A model generated the notes under the pieces. It worked only from the letters and a program-made list of their open reading frames with translations, searched no databases and had not been told where the DNA came from. Positions 1 to 5,185 of a DNA stretch of 6,637 nucleotides are shown in pieces (the stretch's first letter is position 1; the number at the start of each line of letters is the position of its first letter). Both the position numbers and the translations under genes were made by a program. Source of the DNA: an uncultured Planctomycetaceae bacterium (GTDB taxonomy: Bacteria > Planctomycetota > Planctomycetia > Pirellulales > UBA1268); the NCBI GenBank assembly GCA_903885855.1, contig CAISKG010000526.1:1-6637 (forward strand). Direction: 5' to 3'.

Positions 1-578
1 CGCGCGGCGACGAGGTGCTGGTCGTCAGCGGCCTGCCGCGCAGCGGCACGTCGATGCTGATGCGGGTGCTCGAGCGCGGCGGCGTGCCGCTGCTGGTCGA
101 CCGTGTCCGCGGGCCCGACGACAGCAACCGCCTGGGCTATTACGAATACGAGCCGGTGAAGTCGCTCGCCTCGACGGGCGTCTCCGAGCGGGGCTGGCTC
201 GCGGCCGCGCGGGGCCGGGCCGTGAAGGTGGTGGCGCCGTTGCTGCGCCATCTGCCGCCGGGGTCGCCCACGCGGGTGATCGTGCTGCACCGCCCGCTGG
301 GGCAGGTGCTCGCCTCGCAGGAGGCGATGAAGGCGCGGCTGGGCACCGTGGCCGGCGCCACGTCCGCGACGGTGCTCGCGCGGCAGTTCGCCGCCGAGAT
401 GGAGCGGATCGACGCTCTGGTCGCCGCCCGCCCGGCCTGGCAGGTGCTGCACGTCTCCTACGAGCGGATGCTCGCCGATCCGGAGGGGGAGTGCCGGCGG
501 ATCGGACGCTTTCTCGCGGCGCCGTTCGACGCCGCCGCCGCCGCGACGGCCGTCGACGCGTCGCAACGCCGATTCTGA
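1..578 (+). CDS. Sulfotransferase family protein (5' end outside window)
   Basis: Probable sulfotransferase that would move a sulfuryl group from PAPS to an acceptor I cannot identify. Counting from a GTG at position 15, 187 residues are visible. A P-loop-like 5'-phosphosulfate-binding segment, GLPRSGTSMLMR, lies at residues 6-17. A second conserved block (RVIVLHRPLGQVLASQEAM, about 87-105) carries Arg93 and Ser101, spaced like the 3'-phosphate-binding Arg/Ser of the family. The GYYEYEPVK stretch near residue 41 is, from memory, typical of planctomycete members. The frame stays open to the left edge (Arg-Gly-Asp-Glu before the GTG) with no Shine-Dalgarno sequence visible, so the true start is probably upstream and the entry is treated as partial. 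It ends at TGA 576-578, convergent with the next gene at a 22-base gap. No signal peptide is visible in this part. The family is fairly sure; the substrate is unknown. Confidence 0.85.
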   Translation, partial: RGDEVLVVSGLPRSGTSMLMRVLERGGVPLLVDRVRGPDDSNRLGYYEYEPVKSLASTGVSERGWLAAARGRAVKVVAPLLRHLPPGSPTRVIVLHRPLGQVLASQEAMKARLGTVAGATSATVLARQFAAEMERIDALVAARPAWQVLHVSYERMLADPEGECRRIGRFLAAPFDAAAAATAVDASQRRF

Positions 579-601
579 CCCCGGGCCGCGCGACGGGGTT
601 T
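578..601 (+). terminator. Possible weak hairpin terminator between convergent genes
   Basis: Straight after the sulfotransferase stop codon, ACCCCG (578-583) can pair with CGGGGT (594-599) around a 10-base loop, followed by TT and then CAG. The place is right for a terminator, but the stem is only 6 bp and the T-run is very short. In this GC-rich DNA such a stem could be chance. Confidence 0.25.
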
Positions 602-2286
602 CAGTCCGCGGCGGCCTGCCGGGTGACGATCGGCACGTGCCCGATCTCGAGGCCCGGAGGCGGCTCCACGATCACCGCCGGGTCGAGGTCGGCGAGCGTG
701 CCGATCGTGGGGGGCGGGAGGTAGTCGCGGTCGCGCCGCCAGGAGCGGTGCAGCATTTCCACGCGGCGCTGCATCGCCTCGCGCTCCGCCGGCGAGAGGT
801 CGGCGTTGAGGAGGGCCGGCTGGTCGGCGAAGCGGTACCACCAGTAGGTGACCACGCTGCCGTCGCCGAGCCGGGCCTCGCACGGCCCGGCCACCGGCCC
901 GGGGGTCTTCCAGCAGCTCTCCGGCGTCTCCGGCGTGACGTAGGCGCCGCGCTCCGCCCCGCGCCGCCTCGGGAAGGTCTCCGCGGCCAGGCCCGTCTCG
1001 GCGGGCACCTCCTCCGCGGCCACGGCGCGCCACCGCTCCCGCCCCTCCGCGTCCCGCTCGGCCCGGTAGTACTCCGGCAGGGAGACGAGCCTGCCGCCCC
1101 CCTCGGCCGTGGCGGGAGTGACCTTGTCCGACCAGCGGTAGCCGTAGGTGGTGGGATCGAGGGCCACGGGGCCGGCGATCGCGTCCCAGGCGATCGGCAC
1201 CGTGGCGTCGCGCGGCGTTCCGTCGGCATAGATCCGCCAGGTCGCCCCCCCGCGATCCTCGAAGGCCTGGACCACCGAGGCACGCGAATCGATCGTGCCG
1301 GTCGCCTCCGGGCCCCCGTCGAACCATGCGGCGACGCCGTCCCACAGCGCGCCGCGATCGTAGGCGGTGATGCGGTGGATGAGCGGCGCCGGCCCGTCGG
1401 CCGCGGCGGGGAAACGCGTGGGGGCGACGCGGGCGTAGCGCGTGCCCGAGGCGTCCTCGCCGAGGAAGGCGGGGACGTGCTGCGTCTCCATCTGCACCGC
1501 CTTGTTGGGGTCCGAGGGGCGGGCGTCCAGCATCATGCCGGCGAGCTCGGGGCGATCGATCGTGGGCTTCGACCAGAAGGCGGGGAGGAAGAACGTCACC
1601 GGGCCCTTGAAGTTGGCCGTGTTCAGGAAGAGCGTCCAGCACTGCGGGCCGGTGGGCAGGTCGGCGCCGAAGGTGGTGGCCTTCGCCGTGGCGAGGGGCA
1701 GGGGGAGATAGCCGTAGCCGAAGAGCTCGCCGGCGGTGCCCTGGCGGAGATTGAGGCCGTCCGGCGGCCAGAGCACCCACGGGCTCAGCTGCGCGATCGC
1801 GTAGTGCCCGGCCGGATGGTCCCAGTCGCGCCCCTTGCCGGCCCCGGGGCCGTTGGCCCACTCCACGAACTCCACCGCCACGCCGCCCATGATGAATTTG
1901 GGCGTCTCGGTGGCGAAGCGGGTGTCGCGCCACCAGCCCAAGCCCCCCTCGATGTCGGAATAGGCCTTCTCGGGCTTGCGATCCCCGTGCTGGGCGAACA
2001 TCCAGGTGCCGAAGAGGCCGCTCTGGAAGTCCTGGCCGGGATAGTGCTCGAGCAGCGGCCAGGCCGCGACGTACATCGAGAAGCCGGCGTCGAAGCGCCG
2101 CTCGACCCGGGCATGCGGCACGAGCAGGTACCCCGCCATTTCCCCCTTCCGGGGCGCCGGATCGCGTGCCAGGACCTCGGGGGCGAAAAGCGCCGAAAGC
2201 AGCAGGAGGCTCGTGAGGGACGGCGGCACGCGCCGTGTCGGGGCCGGCCACGGCCGGGCGCGATCCCGTCGGTCGGTCGTCGGCAT
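601..2286 (-). CDS. Exported protein of unknown function, 561 aa
   Basis: I do not recognise a family. The ATG at 2286 is chosen because it is followed by a signal peptide: a basic N-terminus (Arg18-Arg19), a hydrophobic stretch at about 22-37 (LTSLLLLSALFA) and a plausible signal peptidase site after Val-Leu-Ala (residue 40). The frame is open further upstream, but that would run through the zinc-ribbon gene and bury the signal. There is no Phe/Leu after the two arginines, so Tat export is not supported. The mature part is rich in Trp, Tyr and Gly (GLFGTWMFAQ at 91-100; GGLGWWRDTRF at 114-124; YWWYRF at 481-486) with no later membrane span. Only three cysteines are seen (216, 458, 469); the last two flank a short loop and could form a disulfide. 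A charged segment (about 500-520) precedes a proline-rich C-terminus. A soluble periplasmic or surface protein is likely. The ribosome-binding site is weak (GGAG 11 bases, GAGAA 6 bases before ATG). Confidence 0.82.
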   Translation of the reverse strand: MPTTDRRDRARPWPAPTRRVPPSLTSLLLLSALFAPEVLARDPAPRKGEMAGYLLVPHARVERRFDAGFSMYVAAWPLLEHYPGQDFQSGLFGTWMFAQHGDRKPEKAYSDIEGGLGWWRDTRFATETPKFIMGGVAVEFVEWANGPGAGKGRDWDHPAGHYAIAQLSPWVLWPPDGLNLRQGTAGELFGYGYLPLPLATAKATTFGADLPTGPQCWTLFLNTANFKGPVTFFLPAFWSKPTIDRPELAGMMLDARPSDPNKAVQMETQHVPAFLGEDASGTRYARVAPTRFPAAADGPAPLIHRITAYDRGALWDGVAAWFDGGPEATGTIDSRASVVQAFEDRGGATWRIYADGTPRDATVPIAWDAIAGPVALDPTTYGYRWSDKVTPATAEGGGRLVSLPEYYRAERDAEGRERWRAVAAEEVPAETGLAAETFPRRRGAERGAYVTPETPESCWKTPGPVAGPCEARLGDGSVVTYWWYRFADQPALLNADLSPAEREAMQRRVEMLHRSWRRDRDYLPPPTIGTLADLDPAVIVEPPPGLEIGHVPIVTRQAAAD

Positions 2287-2434
2287 GCGGTTCTCGGCTC
2301 CGTGGGCATGAGCGGCCCGCGGCAACCGACGCGGAGGCGCAGCGACGCTGCGCAGGCTCGCGCAACGGCGCCGACGGGCGGGGGTGATCTTCGCGGCTCC
2401 GCTCCGCCCCGACAACCCGGTCCGGCCCTGGGGC

Positions 2435-2653
2435 TCAGCCCGCCGCGGGGGGCACCGACGGTGGCGCCGGGGGCGTCGCCGCCACGGGGGGCTTCGTCGC
2501 CGCCCGGAGGAGACGGTCCTGCGCGGTCTGGCTGCACTGCGGATGGGTGCCGCTGCGCGAGTAGGCGGGCATGCCGCAGACCGGGCAGCGGGGACGCTGC
2601 GCCGCCTTGCCGAGCGCCGGGGGAATGGGCTTCTTGTGCGAGGGCTGTGACAT
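2435..2653 (-). CDS. Small zinc-ribbon-like protein with Pro/Ala-rich tail, 72 aa
   Basis: A small, probably cytosolic protein. Residues 23-40 hold Cys23-x2-Cys26, then 10 residues, then His37-x2-Cys40, the four-ligand layout of a small zinc-binding knuckle. A lysine/proline-rich N-terminus comes before it, and a low-complexity Pro/Ala tail fills about 55-72. No other domain fits in the length, so it may act as an adaptor or bind nucleic acid or protein; this is inference. The ATG at 2653 is supported by a purine-rich GGAAGGGG ending 5 bases before it. An upstream in-frame start exists but would add a long arginine-rich shadow-like extension lacking that site. It lies between the RRM gene (142 bases upstream) and the exported-protein gene (148 bases downstream) on the same strand. 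Confidence 0.7.
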   Translation of the reverse strand: MSQPSHKKPIPPALGKAAQRPRCPVCGMPAYSRSGTHPQCSQTAQDRLLRAATKPPVAATPPAPPSVPPAAG

Positions 2654-2701
2654 GGGAACCCCTTCCGGTTCTCGGGCTCGATGCGTCCGATCGGCAGGGC
2701 G

Positions 2702-2738
2702 CGGGAGGGGAGCGGCCGCCATCGACCGCCCCCTCCCG
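2702..2738. other. Strong 13-bp GC hairpin between the RRM and zinc-ribbon genes
   Basis: CGGGAGGGG (2702-2710) pairs perfectly with CCCCTCCCG (2730-2738). After a single bulged A (2711), GCGG (2712-2715) pairs with CCGC (2726-2729), leaving a 10-base loop. It is the strongest hairpin I found outside genes. Transcription of both neighbours runs on the minus strand, and there the A-run precedes the hairpin while no U-run follows. The only T-run, TTTT at 2743-2746, is on the plus strand. It is therefore not a standard terminator for the RRM gene; it may be an RNA-stability or processing element, or a terminator for antisense transcription. Confidence 0.45.
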
Positions 2739-2795
2739 TCCGCTTTTCCCTGCGACCCCGCGCGGGCGCCTGGGCGCACGGCGCGGGATCCGCTG

Positions 2796-3089
2796 TCAAC
2801 GACGGCCGCCGTACCCGCCACGGCCGCCGCCGGGGCGCTCCTCGCGCGGACGGGCTTCGTTGACCGTCAGCCGACGGCCGTCGACCTCGCGGTCGTGGAG
2901 CCCCTCGATCGCCGCGCGGGCGGCGTTGTCGTCGGCCATCTCCACGAACCCGAAGCCCTTGCTGCGGCCCGTCTCACGGTCCATCACCACCTGCGCCGAG
3001 CGCACCGCGCCGAACTCGGCGAACAGGCCCTCGAGCGAGGCATTGGTCACCTGGTAATTGAGGTTCCCCACGTACAATTTCATCGCCAT
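2796..3089 (-). CDS. RRM-domain RNA-binding protein with Gly/Arg-rich tail, 97 aa
   Basis: A single RNA-recognition-motif protein that binds single-stranded RNA in the cytoplasm. RNP2 is LYVGNL (residues 5-10) and RNP1 is KGFGFVEM (44-51). The RNA-stacking aromatics are Tyr6, Phe46 and Phe48. The domain fills about 3-80 and is complete. A short tail follows, with RGG-like repeats (GGGRGGYGGRR, 87-97), which in related proteins adds non-specific RNA affinity. The size and layout match the short bacterial RRM proteins known in cyanobacteria and seen in planctomycetes, several of which are cold-responsive in cyanobacteria. Two ATGs are possible, at 3089 and 3083. The first is chosen because GGAGG sits 5 bases upstream of it, against 11 for the second. 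The gene has a 294-base upstream gap with several potential hairpins. The target RNA is unknown. Confidence 0.95.
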   Translation of the reverse strand: MAMKLYVGNLNYQVTNASLEGLFAEFGAVRSAQVVMDRETGRSKGFGFVEMADDNAARAAIEGLHDREVDGRRLTVNEARPREERPGGGRGGYGGRR

Positions 3090-3103
3090 CGCATCCTCCG
3101 ATT

Positions 3104-3210
3104 CCCGGGATCATCCGGGCGGCCCAACGGTTTTCCGGGCCGTGAAGAAACGGGCCAAACATGGTGGCCCAACCAAGCCGGGATGGCGAGAACCAGGGGA
3201 ACCCCTCGCC
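3104..3210 (-). promoter_or_regulatory. Hairpin-rich 5' leader of the RRM gene (candidate)
   Basis: The 294-base gap 3090-3383 holds no gene that I can support. Within it, four adjacent short inverted repeats precede the RRM gene. CCCGG 3104-3108 pairs with CCGGG 3115-3119. CGGCCC 3120-3125 pairs with GGGCCG 3137-3142. GGGCCA 3152-3157 pairs with TGGCCC 3165-3170. GGCGAG 3185-3190 pairs with CTCGCC 3205-3210. The first lies just upstream of the GGAGG ribosome-binding site. The repeated GGCCC/GGGCC blocks could also pair with one another in mutually exclusive ways, as a switching leader would. This is inferred from base pairing by eye, and short GC stems arise easily in DNA of this composition. 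Confidence 0.35.
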
Positions 3211-3285
3211 CGAGCGCCGCGCACGCGGACACTCGATGCCTCGCGGGCCGACGACACGGGGCGACTGGGTCCCCGGAGGGAGCGT

Positions 3286-3311
3286 CGGCATTCCAGATGC
3301 CGGGCATCATA
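3286..3311 (-). promoter_or_regulatory. Possible -10 element with adjacent inverted repeat upstream of the RRM gene
   Basis: On the minus strand TATGAT (3311 to 3306) matches the sigma-70 -10 consensus at five of six bases and stands out in this GC-rich stretch. No convincing -35 is seen at 16-18 bases. Just downstream, CGGCAT (3286-3291) and ATGCCG (3297-3302) form a perfect 6-bp inverted repeat around 5 bases, which would overlap the expected transcription start, a common operator position. If it is used, the RRM transcript would have a leader of about 210 bases. Confidence 0.25.
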
Positions 3312-3383
3312 CACCCGATCGCGCCGCCGTGCCCGCCGCCGGCGCGGAAATACGTTCCGGGGCCCTGCGGCCGCCGCGATCGA

Positions 3384-3947
3384 TCAGGCGATTCCCGCCT
3401 CCTCCATGGCCAGCCGGTCGGCGGCCGAGGGCACGGCCACGGTCGAGAACAGCCAGTCGCCGACCGGGAAGGCCACGTTGAAGTTCTTGTCGGGGTGGCG
3501 GTGGTGGAGGAAATGGTGGCGGGCCACGTAGCGGTAGGCGGCCCACCGCGCGAAGAATCGCCCCTCGGGCTTGTGCATCTCCAGGTGGATCTGGTTCCAG
3601 ATGACGTGGTGCAGGCAGACCACCGCGGGGAACATCGCCGCCGCCGTCGGCGACACGCAGCACAGGATGGCGCTGACGGGGGCTGCCTGGAGCAGCCCCT
3701 CGGCGAGGTTCAGGCGGATGCCGCGGTCCTCGCCGCTGGGGACCGGCTCGTCGTGGAAGTGCTCCCGGTACTGGCCGTGGTGCTTGACGGCATGGCTCGT
3801 GAAGATCTTCCGCCTCCCGGCGAGGCGCTTGAGGAAGAAGTGACGCGGCGCCTTGTGCATGAGGCGTGCATGCACCTGATGCTCGATGATCGACATCAGC
3901 ACCACCATCGCCACGAACCATCCGGCGAGCTGCATCGGAAACCACAT
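3384..3947 (-). CDS. Fatty acid hydroxylase superfamily membrane protein, 187 aa
   Basis: A probable integral membrane di-iron enzyme of the sterol desaturase/fatty acid hydroxylase superfamily, which uses O2 to hydroxylate or desaturate lipid-like substrates. Histidine clusters expected to bind the two irons are clear: Glu22-His23 with His26 and His31, His52-x3-His56-His57, His63/His65, His113-His114, His121-x3-His125, and His145-x2-His148-His149 followed by His151. Hydrophobic stretches at about 4-21 and 84-112 can span the membrane, leaving the histidines on the cytoplasmic side as in the family. The conserved-looking block at about 151-168 (HPDKNFNVAFPVGDWLFS) closes the active site. At 187 aa it is short for the superfamily but keeps all the boxes. 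The start at 3947 is well bounded: an in-frame stop lies three codons upstream, and GGGGGTGA lies about 8 bases before ATG. The substrate cannot be told; hydroxylation of a membrane lipid, hopanoid or carotenoid would each fit. Confidence 0.88.
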   Translation of the reverse strand: MWFPMQLAGWFVAMVVLMSIIEHQVHARLMHKAPRHFFLKRLAGRRKIFTSHAVKHHGQYREHFHDEPVPSGEDRGIRLNLAEGLLQAAPVSAILCCVSPTAAAMFPAVVCLHHVIWNQIHLEMHKPEGRFFARWAAYRYVARHHFLHHRHPDKNFNVAFPVGDWLFSTVAVPSAADRLAMEEAGIA

Positions 3948-4175
3948 CGTGGATCACCCCCGGGAGGATGCGGGTCTTCCTGGCCACACGGGACAACCGC
4001 TCCGGGGGATCGGCGATCCCGGCCGGCAACGGCCCGCCACGGCACCGGGGCGAGCGCGAAGATACGCGATGCGGGCACGTGCCACGCGGCGTGTCGAAGG
4101 CTTCCACAGATCGGCGGCACTGTACGCCGGATGACGGCGACGGGGAAAGGCCAATTGCCGCGGCCGACGACGGCC
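3948..4175. other. Intergenic gap with a perfect 10-bp palindrome
   Basis: This 228-base gap between the SDR and hydroxylase genes (both minus strand) holds no gene that I can support. It contains a perfect palindrome, GGCACGTGCC at 4074-4083, and a minus-strand TATCTT just downstream of it (within GATACGCG on the plus strand), a four-of-six match to a -10 box with no good -35. CGCCG 4125-4129 with CGGCG 4135-4139 can form a small hairpin after the SDR stop codon, but no U-run follows. The gap is long enough for the hydroxylase gene to have its own promoter. Confidence 0.3.
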
Positions 4176-4946
4176 TCACACCGCCGACAGGCCGCCGTCG
4201 AGGCGGAGCACCTGGCCGCAGAGGAAGTCGGAGGCCGGGGAGGCCAGGAACAGCACCAGATCGGCCACCTCCACCGGCTCGCCGAAGCGGCGGACGGGGA
4301 TGCGCGCCTTCATCGGGTCTCCCTTGGCAGGATCGCCCCACACCTGCCGCCCCATGGCCGTGAGGATCACCGTCGGGGCCACCGCGTTGGCCTGGATGTT
4401 GAACCGCCCCCATTCGGCCGCCATGGCCTGCGTGAGGAGGTTCAGGCCCCCCTTGGCGGCGGCGTAGGCGCCGTGTCCCTCCGGAACGAGCACGGCCGCC
4501 ATCGACGAGATGTTGATCACCTTGCCGAGCCGCTGGGCGATCATCCCGGGCACGACCTCCTGCGCGAGCCGCAGCGGGGCGCGGAGATTGACGTCCATGG
4601 TCCGCTGCCAGTGCTCCGGCGTGATGGAAAGCAGATCCTCGATGAACACCACGCCGGCGTTGTTGACGAGAATGTCGACGGTGCCGAGAAAGTCGAGCGC
4701 CCGCCGGCCGACGACCCGGGGGCCGTCGTCATCGGCGAGATCCGCCTCCACCGCCAGGCAGCGGCGCCCGCGGGCCTCGACGGCCAGGCGCGTCGCCTCG
4801 AGGCCGTCGCGGTCGCGGCCCGTGATGACGAGGTCGGCGCCGGCGTCGGCGAAGACCGCGGCGATCTCGGCGCCCAAGCCGCGCGAGGCGCCGGTCACGA
4901 GCGCCCGTCGGCCGGCGAGCGTGATGCGGTCGGCGGGACCTGCCAT
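4176..4946 (-). CDS. SDR family oxidoreductase, 256 aa, L-xylulose reductase-like C-terminus
   Basis: A classical short-chain dehydrogenase/reductase, cytosolic and NAD(P)-dependent, of the usual length. The cofactor loop is TGASRGLG (18-25), NNAG lies at 95-98, and the catalytic residues are Asn120, Ser148, Tyr161 and Lys165 (YAAAK). Arg22 in the glycine loop and Arg44 after the second strand suggest NADP(H), by the usual rule. The substrate-side segment APTVILTAMGR (190-200), then WGDP and RIP, resembles from memory the L-xylulose/dicarbonyl reductase type; gluconate 5-dehydrogenase or sugar alcohol dehydrogenase are alternatives. It is not the epimerase-like SDR threonine dehydrogenase. 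The ATG at 4946 opens a typical SDR N-terminus, with only a weak GGAAA ribosome-binding site about 7 bases upstream. It is transcribed divergently from tdh across 239 bases, and the hydroxylase gene follows on the same strand. The family is certain; the substrate is not. Confidence 0.93.
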   Translation of the reverse strand: MAGPADRITLAGRRALVTGASRGLGAEIAAVFADAGADLVITGRDRDGLEATRLAVEARGRRCLAVEADLADDDGPRVVGRRALDFLGTVDILVNNAGVVFIEDLLSITPEHWQRTMDVNLRAPLRLAQEVVPGMIAQRLGKVINISSMAAVLVPEGHGAYAAAKGGLNLLTQAMAAEWGRFNIQANAVAPTVILTAMGRQVWGDPAKGDPMKARIPVRRFGEPVEVADLVLFLASPASDFLCGQVLRLDGGLSAV

Positions 4947-5006
4947 GGCGGTTTCCGGGGCGATGTGGGGGGGGCGAGACGCGGAGGCGGAGTGGCCCCG
5001 TGCGGG

Positions 5007-5030
5007 CGATCCTATCCGCGCGCGGGATCG
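5007..5030. promoter_or_regulatory. Inverted repeat in the divergent SDR/tdh intergenic region
   Basis: CGATCC (5007-5012) and GGATCG (5025-5030) form a perfect 6-bp inverted repeat with a 12-base centre. It lies about 60 bases before the SDR start and about 155 bases before tdh, a place where a dimeric regulator could act on one or both genes. A minus-strand TAGGAT (5014 to 5009), four of six against the -10 consensus, overlaps the left arm. A chance origin cannot be excluded. Confidence 0.25.
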
Positions 5031-5089
5031 GGCGGCGACGGGGCGCGGCCGGACGCGGCGCCGACGGGGAAACGAGGCCTCGATCCGCC

Positions 5090-5118
5090 TTGGCGGGCCG
5101 CGCGCGGTGGAATACCCT
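5090..5118 (+). promoter_or_regulatory. Weak sigma-70-like promoter candidate for tdh-kbl
   Basis: TTGGCG (5090-5095) and TACCCT (5113-5118) are 17 bases apart, with four and three of six consensus matches. AATACCCTTT is the most AT-rich patch ahead of tdh. Initiation here would give a leader of about 60 bases. Confidence 0.25.
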
Positions 5119-5185
5119 TTCGACCCGGGCCGGGCGACGGCCGCCGCGCCCGGACCATCCCCGCCGAGGCCCCCCGGAGCCCCCC

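Noticed and set aside
458..2365. A 635-codon minus-strand open frame overlapping the exported-protein gene in another frame
   Set aside because: Low-complexity Arg/Ala/Gly/Pro translation without a domain or signal. The overlapping frame has a clean signal peptide and a natural composition.
2287..2799. A longer 732-aa version of the exported protein starting at 2799
   Set aside because: The extra 171 residues are Arg/Pro-rich, overlap the zinc-ribbon gene and would place the signal peptide in the interior.
637..3057. An 806-codon open frame on the plus strand
   Set aside because: It lies antisense across three minus-strand genes with recognisable products or a signal peptide. Its translation is Arg/Gly/Ala/His-rich with no domain, as expected of stop-poor shadow frames in GC-rich DNA.
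4070..4092. A sigma-54-like TGGCAC element on the minus strand
   Set aside because: The required GC dinucleotide falls at 9 rather than 10 bases from GG, and the -12 half does not match TTGC.
4148..4176. AGGCC...GGCCT as a terminator for the SDR gene
   Set aside because: A 5-bp stem with a 19-base loop is too weak; the right arm touches the stop codon and only a short T-run follows.
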